The notes under the pieces were generated by a model, which saw only the letters and a program-made list of their open reading frames with translations, had not been told where the DNA came from and made no database searches. Made by a program: the position numbers and the translations under genes. Shown here piece by piece: positions 17,869 through 25,978 of a stretch of 57,832 nt of DNA. The first letter of the stretch is position 1; every line of letters begins with the position of its first letter. This stretch comes from Candidatus Poribacteria bacterium (GTDB lineage Bacteria; Abyssobacteria; SURF-5), in contig JACRIR010000265.1 of the NCBI GenBank assembly GCA_016215705.1, positions 1 through 57,832 of the forward strand, in the 5' to 3' direction.

Positions 17869-17891
17869 GAACAAAACCTCTAAAATGTCAA
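17863..17891 (-). promoter_or_regulatory. Sigma-70-type promoter of the tetR-SRPBCC operon
   Basis: On the minus strand TTGACA (17886-17891) and TAGTAT (17863-17868) are 17 bases apart. Initiation near 17856 would leave about 5 bases of leader before the ATG at 17850, too short for a ribosome-binding site. Confidence 0.65.
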
Positions 17892-18307
17892 GTGGTTTCT
17901 TCACTGGGTGACTCCTCGCGATCCGCGTCATTCATATCCCGGTTTTTCCTCAATTCCCGCTTGCCCTTTTAACCTTCCACCTTACACCCTTGTTTGTCGC
18001 GCGCTTATAGCAGATGGTTTACGGTCTAGCTTCAGCAAATCTCTTGCCCTCAAGAAATTACCGCAGATTGGCGCGGATGGAAGAGGCGAAAGGGGGCCGC
18101 GCAGGGTGCGGGGTTCAAAGTTTAAGGTCGGGGAACCGCCCGATGAAAGAAGGGCATAAGGAGGGCCACTATTCTCCCTTGTTCTGTTCCCCCGTTGGCG
18201 CAGGCTGCCGTGTCGTAACTTCTCTTCCCCGTTTCTGTAAATAGCTCATTAAACTTATTCCCCTTTTCTGATGATTGCAGAAAAATAAGTTCACCACACC
18301 ACGCATT

Positions 18308-18327
18308 GGGCGCGATGAATCGCGCCC
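18308..18327. repeat. Palindrome GGGCGCGAT-GA-ATCGCGCCC
   Basis: Nine-base arms 18308-18316 and 18319-18327 pair perfectly around GA, followed by CTACA. The CGCGCCCCTACA end resembles short inverted repeats seen dispersed in many bacterial genomes. The TCGTAGGGGCG element at 53481 looks related. Confidence 0.7.
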
Positions 18328-18343
18328 CTACAGACATCAATGA

Positions 18344-18386
18344 AGAAAATCGGGGACGCGATGTCGCATCGTGTCCCCGATTTTCT
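18344..18386. repeat. Long palindrome (GGGGACAC-ATGCCGCAT family), copy 4
   Basis: Arms 18344-18363 and 18367-18386 pair over 20 bases with one mismatch (GACGCG for GACACG). The centre is TCG instead of CCG. The outer arm AGAAAATC is almost that of copy 1. It stands free in the long intergenic region 17.9-18.8 kb. Confidence 0.87.
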
Positions 18387-18674
18387 GAGGCGTGATTCAT
18401 TGCGTCGATATGTGCAGCTTGGCTGCGGTTGTACGGCGCTGTGACGTCGGCGCCCCTGTGTGGCTTATGATCTGTTTCGTTCCTATCCGATTCGCAATTC
18501 GTGGTCAAACTTTGGTCCTTTTTGTCAACAAAAGGTTCGTTTACCGGGCTGGCCCGATTATTGCTGAAGAAAGCTCATTCACGGATTCGATCAGAAAGCG
18601 CGGCGTGTGCTACATGTCTCAAATACACCATAACTGTCCTTTCTCACCGCTAGGAATTTTTTTCCAAATCATCC

Positions 18675-18704
18675 TTGACAATCCATTCATGCCTATGGTA
18701 ACAT
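18675..18704 (+). promoter_or_regulatory. Possible promoter before the TPR membrane protein
   Basis: TTGACA at 18675-18680 is followed after 18 bases by TAACAT (18699-18704) in an AT-rich stretch. The -10 match is only 4 of 6. It is the best promoter-like site in the 145 bases before the gene. Confidence 0.35.
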
Positions 18705-18818
18705 TATATAGTATTATATTTCCAATAACACACCACACATTGTGGATTTGCGTTGGTTCTTCGCACTGGCTGAGGAATGTGTTGTTGATTGTCCGCGGCG
18801 GGGGTGGACCATACGAGT

Positions 18819-21083
18819 ATGATTGAAGAACCAAAAGAGAATCTCGCCGAGAATATACCGACGCTTCACGATCTCGAGCCAGTGGAAAGTGCTGCGTCCA
18901 AAGAAGCCCTTCCCGCAAGTTCGAGTAAATCTGCTGATTTAGAACATCTCTACTCACGGAGTAGCGCCTTTGACCCGGTTCTAAAGTCGATTCCTCGCAT
19001 GACTGGGTGGATCGGCGCAAGCAAGCCTCGTGTGTCGGCAGTTTCAGGAATTTGTGCGGCATTAATGGTCATAGTGGGATTTGTTGTTTTCGACCTTAAT
19101 CGGGAAGAGTGGATGCTCAAGCGACAATACCCGGTCGCTAGCAGCTCAGAGGAGCGACATCTTCTCTATGCACACGATCTCATGAAGGAGAATCAGCATG
19201 AGGAAGCCGTCCCAATACTGCGCAAACTTGTGGAAAGGCAGAAGAGCGCCGGACTTCACGGCGATGCGCTTCTGCTGCTTGCCGAATGTCTCGATCAAAT
19301 CGCGCGAGACCCCATCGGCTCGAATGAGGCCCGTGAATTCTACAAGAAATTCGCTGAGGACTATCCCGCTGATCCGCGTGTCCCGTTCGTGCACCGGACA
19401 CTTGCCGAGGGTTTTGTCCGAAACGAGTTGTACGACGAGGCGAACGAGCAATACGCAAGTCTTGTTCGCGCCTCTCCAGGAGCTAATGAAGACGGCGAAA
19501 TCGACTTCCTCATCGCCCAGAATTACTATCGGGAGAGAAACCTCGGCCAGGCCATTGAACTATTGGAGCAAATCCGGCTAAGGGGGGCCGACAGTACGAC
19601 CCGTCGTGACGCGACATTGCTGCTGGGTGAGGCGCTCTACGAATTTCGCAAGGCCGACGACGCCAAACGCATTCTGACTGAAGCCGTCGCAGAATTTCCG
19701 GGGACTCCGCATGCGGCCGCTGCGCTCCAGTTGCTTGCCAGGAACTCCGTAGATGCGGGCAATCATGAAGACGCAGTCAATTATTGCGTGAAATGGTTCA
19801 AGACTTCTCGCCAATTGTATCCGCAGGCTGACGTTATGTTGACACTCGCCTCCGCGAAACTGTCAGCCGGGATGCCGGCCGAGGCCATAGCGGTCACTTC
19901 CGACATAGGCGCCTTTTTCTCTGATTCTCCGAAATTTGTCGAGGCTCTTGTCTTGCGAGGAAAGGCATTCGAGGCGATGGGCCAACTTGACAAGGCGGAG
20001 GGCGTCTATAGCCAGGCGGCCGGCATTGCGCCCGACGATCCGACTCCACATGAGCGTTTGGCGCAGTTATATTGGCTGGAAGGCGACCTGCGGACGGCTA
20101 TCACCGAAATGGAAGCTGCGTCCAAGGCCGATCCGGAGAACGACATTTTTGTCTTTAACCGTGCAAAACTGTACTTCTTCATTGGCGAGAAGGCGAGAGC
20201 GACCGAGATGCTTGAGGACTTCATCCGCAACCGCCAACTTAGCTCTAAAATAGGCGAAGCCGGCATGTTACTCGCCAATCTCCAACTCGAATTCGGGCGC
20301 CCACATGACGCTTGCAAGACGCTTAGTCGCTTGCTTGGGACCGGAACGTCCACTATTGAACAGTCCGTAGTGTTGGAAAAGCAGGGCGACATATATGCAG
20401 GGACCGGAATGTATGACGAGGCTGCCAGAGCCTATCGTACAGCAACAGATTCCAGTCCAAAATCCAATCTTGCCCGCCACAAAATAGCAAGAATCCTCCT
20501 TGCTGCCGGTCGCGCCCAGGAATGTCTCTATGAGCTTGATTCGATAGATACTTCTGACTGTTCGCCGAATGAGAAGCTCGACTTGCTAGGTCTCAGAGCA
20601 CAGGCCCATCTAGACCTCAAGCAGTTCGACGAATCCCGTCATCTGTTTCAAGATGTCCTTGCATTGAAGCCGGAGGGGGAAAAAATTTCCGCTTTGGCAT
20701 TGATAATGCAAGCTGACCTGGAACTGCAAGACGAAAAGGATGCTTCTGAGGTCTATGGCAATACGTTGCGCCTAGTTGAAAGCGGCAGTTCCGAAGCTGC
20801 GCCTGAAGCGCGTCATATAGTTTTGCAGTGGGCTCAGCGTCTCTATGAGCAAGGCAAGTACGCCGATGCCGCCAAAGTATTTTCCATCGTCCGGCCACCT
20901 CAATTCCCCGTGCCCGATTCGGCCTGGGCAATCTATCAGGAAGGTAACTGCTACTATCGCCTGGCGGATTACAAAATGGCGAAGGGAAAATACGCCCGTC
21001 TTGCCAAAGAGTTTAGTAACTCGGAGTGGGTGAAATTCGCCCGGCAAAGGGAAGAGATCATAAGACTCAAGGCGGGGGGATAG
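18819..21083 (+). CDS. Membrane-anchored tetratricopeptide repeat protein
   Basis: About 754 residues. An acidic, low-complexity N-terminus of about 70 residues precedes one membrane segment (VSGICAALMVIVGFVVFDL). After that, from about residue 115 to the end, come many TPR-like helix pairs (for example DDPTPHERLAQLYWLEGDLR). With one membrane helix and a large repeat domain it probably acts as a scaffold facing the periplasm, although orientation is not certain. No start has a good ribosome-binding site: ATG 18819 is used; GTG 18804 and TTG 18789 are in frame. It lies just upstream of the flagellar cluster on the same strand, but a link with motility is only positional. Confidence 0.8.
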   Translation: MIEEPKENLAENIPTLHDLEPVESAASKEALPASSSKSADLEHLYSRSSAFDPVLKSIPRMTGWIGASKPRVSAVSGICAALMVIVGFVVFDLNREEWMLKRQYPVASSSEERHLLYAHDLMKENQHEEAVPILRKLVERQKSAGLHGDALLLLAECLDQIARDPIGSNEAREFYKKFAEDYPADPRVPFVHRTLAEGFVRNELYDEANEQYASLVRASPGANEDGEIDFLIAQNYYRERNLGQAIELLEQIRLRGADSTTRRDATLLLGEALYEFRKADDAKRILTEAVAEFPGTPHAAAALQLLARNSVDAGNHEDAVNYCVKWFKTSRQLYPQADVMLTLASAKLSAGMPAEAIAVTSDIGAFFSDSPKFVEALVLRGKAFEAMGQLDKAEGVYSQAAGIAPDDPTPHERLAQLYWLEGDLRTAITEMEAASKADPENDIFVFNRAKLYFFIGEKARATEMLEDFIRNRQLSSKIGEAGMLLANLQLEFGRPHDACKTLSRLLGTGTSTIEQSVVLEKQGDIYAGTGMYDEAARAYRTATDSSPKSNLARHKIARILLAAGRAQECLYELDSIDTSDCSPNEKLDLLGLRAQAHLDLKQFDESRHLFQDVLALKPEGEKISALALIMQADLELQDEKDASEVYGNTLRLVESGSSEAAPEARHIVLQWAQRLYEQGKYADAAKVFSIVRPPQFPVPDSAWAIYQEGNCYYRLADYKMAKGKYARLAKEFSNSEWVKFARQREEIIRLKAGG

Positions 21084-21116
21084 AGGCGGCAGAAGTCTTT
21101 GGGCACAGAAGTTTAG

Positions 21117-21183
21117 ATCCCCCCTTACCCCCGTTTGCAAAGGGGGGAAGGTCGTCGAATCGATGCTATGTTATTCAGGAAAC
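21117..21183. repeat. C-run/G-run repeat element, copy A (before flgN)
   Basis: The segment has ATCCCCCCTT, then TTTGCAAAGGGGGGAAGGTC, then TGTTATTCAGGAAACG. The same blocks in the same order recur at 23170-23287. CCCC and GGGG tracts can pair. The remainder of the 263-base gap before flgN (21184-21346) has no recognised feature. Confidence 0.75.
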
Positions 21184-21346
21184 GTCATTCTAGTGCACTG
21201 AGTCACTAGCCCGTTTATGAAGTCGTGGGGGATTTTGCCCGATTCTTAAGGGATTTCCGCGCATAAAACTGATTGCGTTTCCATGAGTCAGGACGCTAGT
21301 GCAGCGCGCGTCTGCAATGACTAACTCAAGCGTGACATGACGCTAG

Positions 21347-21811
21347 ATGAGTTTTGGTGAGTCCATGGAAGAGAAGATCGAGCAGTTTTACGATAAGCTT
21401 CGCGCGCAGTCCGATCTCTATCGAGTTCTGCTTGGACTTGCGAAGAAGCAGACCCTAGAGATTTCGTACGAGAATGTTGACTCATTCATGCTGCTCATGG
21501 AGGAGAAAAAGAAGATCGTCGAGAGAATAGAGGAGATTGAAGTGACCGCCGCTCCTCTGCGCGAATTTTGGGAAACCAATAGAGACGGCATCAGCGAGCA
21601 AGGTCGCTCGAAACTGCGGGCCGTCGTCGATCAAATAAGGGGACTCCTCGAAGAGCTTCTTGAGGTCGAGGCGCAAAGTCAGCATGAACTCGGGATCGCA
21701 AAGAACACAGTCGAGGAAGAGTTGCGGCAGGTGAGTGTCGGCTCAAAGGTGATGCGCTCGTACCGGCGCTCTCCCGACGGCAAGCCGCGATTCATGGATG
21801 AGACCGGATGA
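21347..21811 (+). CDS. flgN: FlgN-like flagellar export chaperone
   Basis: 154 residues, nearly all helical and charged. The C-terminal MRSYRRSPDGKPRFMDETG resembles the conserved tail of FlgN, the chaperone for the hook-filament junction proteins FlgK and FlgL. The ATG at 21347 or the one at 21365 could be the start; neither has a good ribosome-binding site. The TGA overlaps the ATG of the sensor kinase, so they are coupled. The assignment rests on size, helical content, tail and flagellar context; overall FlgN conservation is low. Confidence 0.65.
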   Translation: MSFGESMEEKIEQFYDKLRAQSDLYRVLLGLAKKQTLEISYENVDSFMLLMEEKKKIVERIEEIEVTAAPLREFWETNRDGISEQGRSKLRAVVDQIRGLLEELLEVEAQSQHELGIAKNTVEEELRQVSVGSKVMRSYRRSPDGKPRFMDETG

Positions 21812-23073
21812 ACGTTCAACTCAATAAACAGCCTGCCGACAATCTGGCCCAGGCGCTGAGAACCTTCAATGAGAGCACCATAAAGCTCCAGCAGGCATAT
21901 GACGTCCTTCAACTCAAGTTTGGAGCGCTCAACCGAAAGCTCGAGGAAACGAACCGCGAGCTCAGCAGCAAGGTTATCGAGATCAGCGAGATAAAAGAAT
22001 ATCTCAACAGCATTCTCCAAAGCGTGACAAACGGAGTAATCGCCGTCAACCTGAACGACGAGATCACTGCATTTAACAAAGCCGCTGAGCAAATAACCCA
22101 CCTCAACAGAGAAGAAGTGATCGGGCGGCCGTTCAGCGAGGTCTTTGAGACCGATTTCGGAGCGGATTTCAAAGGGGCCTCCGAGGCGGCGCCTCGAGGG
22201 ACACCCTGCATCTCGTGCAACATGCAGGTGAGGGGAAACTATCCGTTTCCTGTCCGTGAGAGCGCCTCGCTCACACGTGACGGCTCGGGCAAAGTGACCG
22301 GAGCTGTCAAAGTGTTTGAGGATTTGACTGAATTGCGCGAACTTGAGGAACAAGCGAGGCGGCAGGACAGGCTGGCCGCGCTCGGGCAAATGGCGGCGAC
22401 CGTCGCCCACGAGATTCGCAATCCGCTCGGCGGCATCGAAGGATTTGCCTCGCTGCTCGCGCGCGATTTTGACGAAGGCGATCCGAGGTCCAAACTGGTG
22501 ACCAAGATACAAGAGGGCGCTCGCAGCCTCAATCGTGTCGTCAACGAGCTCCTGATGTTCACGCGTCCCATGAAACTCGACTTCCGCAAGGTCGATGTAG
22601 CGAATCTGGTTGAAGGGACGCTCGGTTTCCTTTCCGAAGAAATCAAGAAATCAGGGATAGACGTCTCCAAGAAGCTTGGGTCGGCGGGCTTGAAAGTATT
22701 GTGCGATGGAGAACAGCTCAAGCGCGCTCTCTTCAATATTGTGCTCAACGCCGTCCAGGCTATGCCGCACGGTGGAAGCCTGACCATTGGCTGCCGCAAG
22801 AAGTCGCTATCGCGGGAAGCGCGCCAGATGCTTGGTCATACCCGCAACGGAAGGTGGCTGGAGCTTTCCATCAAGGATTCCGGCCCCGGCATCGAGGAAA
22901 ACGAAATACCCAGGATTTTTAATCCGTTCTATACGACAAAGGAGAAGGGGACCGGCCTCGGGCTTGCGATTGCCGCCAAGATCATCGAAGCTCACAGGGG
23001 CCAGGTTACAGCGCATAATTCACCGCGTGGCGGAGCGGTGTTTGTGATTTCGCTGCCATTTGAAGGCCAATAG
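21808..23073 (+). CDS. PAS-containing sensor histidine kinase (FlrB-like)
   Basis: 421 residues without a membrane segment, so cytoplasmic. Residues 10-65 are coiled coil and about 65-175 form a PAS domain with a Cys-rich insert (TPCISCNMQ). The HisKA box has the phospho-acceptor His201 in AATVAHEIRNPLGG. The ATPase domain has the N box NIVLNAVQAMPHGG, G1 DSGPGIEENE, the F box NPFYTTKEKGTGLGLAIA and G2. It is followed by an NtrC-type regulator and then a sigma-54 promoter and flagellar genes, the FlrB-FlrC arrangement. The PAS Cys pair could sense redox or metal; that is speculation. Confidence 0.9.
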   Translation: MNVQLNKQPADNLAQALRTFNESTIKLQQAYDVLQLKFGALNRKLEETNRELSSKVIEISEIKEYLNSILQSVTNGVIAVNLNDEITAFNKAAEQITHLNREEVIGRPFSEVFETDFGADFKGASEAAPRGTPCISCNMQVRGNYPFPVRESASLTRDGSGKVTGAVKVFEDLTELRELEEQARRQDRLAALGQMAATVAHEIRNPLGGIEGFASLLARDFDEGDPRSKLVTKIQEGARSLNRVVNELLMFTRPMKLDFRKVDVANLVEGTLGFLSEEIKKSGIDVSKKLGSAGLKVLCDGEQLKRALFNIVLNAVQAMPHGGSLTIGCRKKSLSREARQMLGHTRNGRWLELSIKDSGPGIEENEIPRIFNPFYTTKEKGTGLGLAIAAKIIEAHRGQVTAHNSPRGGAVFVISLPFEGQ

Positions 23074-23099
23074 AGCGCTTTCTAAGTTTTGTTGCAATG

Positions 23100-23293
23100 C
23101 TCCCCCTTGAGAAAGGGGGACAAAGGGGGATTTAAGAAGTCATGGAAGTTCTTGGGAGATAGGAATTTTAAATCCCCCCTTCGACCCTTTGCAAAGGGGG
23201 GAAGGTCACCGAATTGAGGCACGTCGCCGAAGGGACGTCGCCGAATTAGTAAACGCAGCCGGATTAATGCATGTTATTCAGGAAACGCAGTAC
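23100..23293. repeat. C-run/G-run repeat cluster, copy B (between kinase and regulator)
   Basis: The 265-base gap holds a first hairpin-forming stretch (CCCCCTTGAGAAAGGGGG, 23102-23119). A second element (23170-23287) shares ATCCCCCCTT, TTTGCAAAGGGGGGAAGGTC and TGTTATTCAGGAAACG with 21117-21183. An ACGTCGCCGA duplication (23221 and 23235) lies inside it. The structure separates two genes that normally form one transcript. Confidence 0.78.
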
Positions 23294-23338
23294 TAGCGTG
23301 CATGATTGCACGACTTTGGTTTTCAGGGAGGTACATGG

Positions 23339-24733
23339 ATGGCGCGCGCGCAGATTCTCGTGATCGATGATGAACCGATTATGCGGGATTTTCTTGAAGA
23401 AGCACTTGTCCGCTCCGGATACGAGATCGTTGCAGTCGCCGACGGCACGGCCGGACTGGCGGAGATTCGCAACAACTCATATGACCTCGTCATAACCGAT
23501 ATGAAAATGCCGGGACTCGACGGCCTGGCGCTGCTCGAACAAACAAAGAAAATGCAGTTGGATACAGCGGTTATCATAATGACCGCATACGCATCCGTGG
23601 AAACCGCCGTGAAGGCCCTGAAAGCCGGTGCCGCCGACTATATAATGAAGCCTTTCACCCCTGACGAGATCGAACACGTTGTCAAGAAGGCCATCTACGA
23701 GCGAAGACTTGAAAATGAGAACCGCTACCTCCGGTCCGAAATCGAACAGGGTTTCAATTTCCAGGAGATGGTCGGCTCAAGCGCCGGGATGGTTGCAATC
23801 TACGACCAGATAAAGAAGATATCGCAGAGCAAAGCATCTGTCTTGATAAGGGGCGAAAGCGGAACAGGGAAAGAACTCATTGCGCGCGCGATCCACTACA
23901 GTAGTCCCCGCCGAGACAAGCCATTCATAAAAATAAACTGCGCGGCCCTCGCGCCCACTCTTCTCGAAAGCGAATTGTTCGGCCACGAGAAGGGGTCGTT
24001 TACACACGCGATCAACAAGAAAATCGGCCGCTTCGAGCTCGCAGACGAGGGCACTTTATTACTCGACGAAATCTCGGAAATGGAGCCGGGCCTCCAAAGC
24101 AAACTTCTTAGGGTGCTCCAGGAAAAAGAGTTCGAGCGAGTCGGCGGAACAAAACCGATCAAGGTCGACGCGCGAATCATCAGCACCACCAACCGGAACC
24201 TTGAAAAAGCCATTGAGGAAGGTCGCTTTCGCGAAGACCTCTATTTCAGGCTCAATGTAATACCGATAAGGATTCCGCCCCTCCGCGAACGAAAAGAGGA
24301 CCTTCCCGCCCTCGCGCAGCATTTCTTGAAGAAATGCACTCTGGAAAACAACAAGAACGCGAAGAAAATCCATAATGATGCGATGATGCAGCTTATGACC
24401 CATAGTTGGCCGGGCAATGTGAGAGAACTCGAGAATTGCATGGAACGAGCCGTCGTCCTCTGCTCCGGGGATACCGTAACGAGCGATTTCTTCAGTTTCT
24501 CGGCCAGAGCGCACCATGCGCCGGCGGGTGACGGCGTCTATCTCCCTGAAAATGTGACGGTCGGAGATGCCGAACGTATTCTCATACTCCACACCTTGAA
24601 GAAGCATGACAACAACAAGACCAGAACGGCCGATATTTTGGATATCAGCGTGCGCACGCTCAGGAACAAACTCAAGGAATATCAGATCGCCGGACTGTTG
24701 GATGATTCTCCGAAAGAATCAGAGGCTCCATGA
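23339..24733 (+). CDS. NtrC-family sigma-54-dependent response regulator (FlrC-like)
   Basis: 464 residues from ATG 23339, which has GGGAGGT 6 bases upstream. The receiver domain has acidic residues D10/D11 and phospho-acceptor D54 (VITDMKMPG). The AAA+ domain has Walker A GESGTGKE and Walker B GTLLLDEISEM. The C-terminus is a Fis-type helix-turn-helix (RTADILDISVRTLRNKLKEY). The loop that contacts sigma-54, normally GAFTGA, reads GSFTHA. It should activate the sigma-54 promoter at 24880, which heads the flgB operon. The kinase upstream is the obvious partner. Confidence 0.93.
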   Translation: MARAQILVIDDEPIMRDFLEEALVRSGYEIVAVADGTAGLAEIRNNSYDLVITDMKMPGLDGLALLEQTKKMQLDTAVIIMTAYASVETAVKALKAGAADYIMKPFTPDEIEHVVKKAIYERRLENENRYLRSEIEQGFNFQEMVGSSAGMVAIYDQIKKISQSKASVLIRGESGTGKELIARAIHYSSPRRDKPFIKINCAALAPTLLESELFGHEKGSFTHAINKKIGRFELADEGTLLLDEISEMEPGLQSKLLRVLQEKEFERVGGTKPIKVDARIISTTNRNLEKAIEEGRFREDLYFRLNVIPIRIPPLRERKEDLPALAQHFLKKCTLENNKNAKKIHNDAMMQLMTHSWPGNVRELENCMERAVVLCSGDTVTSDFFSFSARAHHAPAGDGVYLPENVTVGDAERILILHTLKKHDNNKTRTADILDISVRTLRNKLKEYQIAGLLDDSPKESEAP

Positions 24734-24879
24734 GGACAGGAAATCAGCGGTTGACGGTAAGATTTTCCATGCTCTTTGGCACATTTTGCCTCCGGCAAGC
24801 AGATGCGCCAATAGCAATGCCTGGCTTTAACTCTTTTGGCTATAAGGACTTATAAAAACACATCAGCCTTCGGAAATTA

Positions 24880-24895
24880 TGGCATGGCCGTTGCT
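24880..24895 (+). promoter_or_regulatory. Sigma-54 promoter of the flgB operon
   Basis: TGGCATGGCCGTTGCT matches the sigma-54 consensus TGGCAC-N5-TTGCW at all positions but one, with correct spacing between the GG and GC elements. The expected start is near 24907, about 50 bases before flgB. An NtrC-type activator gene ends 147 bases upstream. Confidence 0.85.
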
Positions 24896-24908
24896 ATTAT
24901 GTTTGTTG

Positions 24909-24943
24909 TGGAAGTTGATATGCGTTATGGAAGTTGATATGCA
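24909..24943 (+). repeat. Direct repeat in the flgB leader
   Basis: GGAAGTTGATATGC occurs twice, 19 bases apart, just after the predicted sigma-54 transcript start and before the flgB ATG. It may be a protein or RNA binding site, or a chance duplication. Confidence 0.55.
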
Positions 24944-24955
24944 TAGAGAAAAACC

Positions 24956-25417
24956 ATGAACAGCATTTCTTACACGGATGGGCTGGCGAAAAGCGTGGGA
25001 ACGATGGACATGGATGGCATAAGCCGTCATGATACAACTACGTTGCTTGAGAAAGCATTGCCCATACTCCAGGAGTCAAACCGCATCCTGGCCAATAACA
25101 TCGCCAATGCAAATACACCCAACTTCGCGCCCACACACATTTCCTTTCGGGAATCACTTGCGCAGGCGCTTACGGAACTGCCGGTCAGACTGCCGTTGAA
25201 GGTGACGCATCCGATGCACATGACCCCGAGTCGGAGAGTGGCGTCCGAGTTGGTTCTGGAACCCGATTCACTTGAGGCAGGCCGCAACGATAAGAGCAAG
25301 TTCGATATTGACCGAGAGATGGTCGCACTGCTCAAGAATTCGGGGAATTTCAACGTTCTTTCGAGCATACTGACAAAGCGGTATCAGCAGATGCGCGAGG
25401 TCTTGAGATCGGCCTAA
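24956..25417 (+). CDS. flgB: Flagellar basal-body rod protein FlgB
   Basis: 153 residues. It has the rod/hook N-terminal signature NRILANNIANANTPNFAPTHISF, slightly further in than usual because of a roughly 30-residue N-terminal extension, and the FlgB C-terminus FDIDREMVALLKNSGNFNVLSSILTKRYQQMREVL. It builds the proximal rod in the periplasm after export by the flagellar type III system. It is the first gene after the sigma-54 promoter, 16 bases before flgC. Confidence 0.95.
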   Translation: MNSISYTDGLAKSVGTMDMDGISRHDTTTLLEKALPILQESNRILANNIANANTPNFAPTHISFRESLAQALTELPVRLPLKVTHPMHMTPSRRVASELVLEPDSLEAGRNDKSKFDIDREMVALLKNSGNFNVLSSILTKRYQQMREVLRSA

Positions 25418-25433
25418 GCGGGGAGAACGGAAC

Positions 25434-25850
25434 ATGCGGATATTTTCGGCCTTGGATATAAGCGCCAGCGGATTATCCGCTGAGCGGACGCGGATGGAAG
25501 TAATTGCCAACAACATCGCGAACGCAAGCACCACGCGCACGCCCGAGGGCGGCCCGTTCAGGCGTCAGCTTGTGATACTCCGAGGAACCGAAGTGAGCGA
25601 CCCTAACCACACGGAGAAACTGGGCGTAGCGGTCGCCGCCGTTGTGGATGACCCATCGGCGTTTCCGATGGTTTTCAATCCGAGTCATCCGGATGCGGAC
25701 GCGGACGGCTACGTTGCCATGCCGAACGTGAACGCCGTCGAGGAAATGGTCGACATGATAACGGCCGTGCGCGCGTATGAGGCAAACATTACGGCAATCG
25801 ACGTGAGCAAGAGCATGGTCCGGAGTTCGCTTGACATCATAAGGGAGTGA
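25434..25850 (+). CDS. flgC: Flagellar basal-body rod protein FlgC
   Basis: 138 residues, normal size. The N-terminus carries ALDISASGLSAERTRMEVIANNIANAST and the C-terminus has YVAMPNVNAVEEMVDMITAVRAYEANITAID, both FlgC signatures (split here for length). It is a proximal rod subunit with FlgB. GGGGAGAACGGAAC precedes the ATG. Confidence 0.96.
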   Translation: MRIFSALDISASGLSAERTRMEVIANNIANASTTRTPEGGPFRRQLVILRGTEVSDPNHTEKLGVAVAAVVDDPSAFPMVFNPSHPDADADGYVAMPNVNAVEEMVDMITAVRAYEANITAIDVSKSMVRSSLDIIRE

Positions 25851-25855
25851 GCCGT

Positions 25856-25978
25856 ATGAAGACCGCCACCGTTCGTGAGAATCAGGGAAAGTTGGTGTTT
25901 TTCGGAGAAAGCAGATTGAGCGCAGTGGGTAAGGTTCCCCCTATCCACGCCGAAGAAGAGGCCAAAGAGAATGGTTGA
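25856..25978 (+). CDS. Candidate 40-residue ORF between flgC and fliE
   Basis: ATG at 25856, five bases after the flgC stop, opens a 40-codon frame. It ends with TGA at 25976-25978 inside the start of fliE (8-base overlap). GGGAGTGA precedes the ATG. The product is basic and hydrophobic at first (GKLVFFGESRLSAVGKV) and acidic at its end. Position and overlap suggest it is translated and couples flgC to fliE, but I do not recognise it; it could be a coupling leader only. Confidence 0.45.
   Translation: MKTATVRENQGKLVFFGESRLSAVGKVPPIHAEEEAKENG

Larger units (their letters stand above)
17892..18674. other. Long intergenic region without a convincing gene
   Basis: Between the tetR promoter and the promoter-like site before the TPR protein I see no frame with a good start and family resemblance. 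Frames of 80-145 codons on both strands run across the two palindromic repeats (18308 and 18344) and have no ribosome-binding site. The 3' third is AT-richer than the rest of the window. It may be decayed sequence or contain an unrecognised RNA. Confidence 0.6.

Noticed and set aside
18392-18826. A 144-codon plus-strand frame before the TPR protein
   Set aside because: No ribosome-binding site, no family resemblance, and it overlaps the AT-rich promoter region and the next gene's start.
21679-22512. A 277-codon minus-strand frame over flgN and the kinase
   Set aside because: It is opposite two recognised coding genes and has no start site or motif.
24777-24789. A TGGCAC...TTTTGC site as a second sigma-54 promoter
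   Set aside because: The GG and GC elements are only 8 bases apart where 10 are needed. The site at 24880 has the correct spacing.
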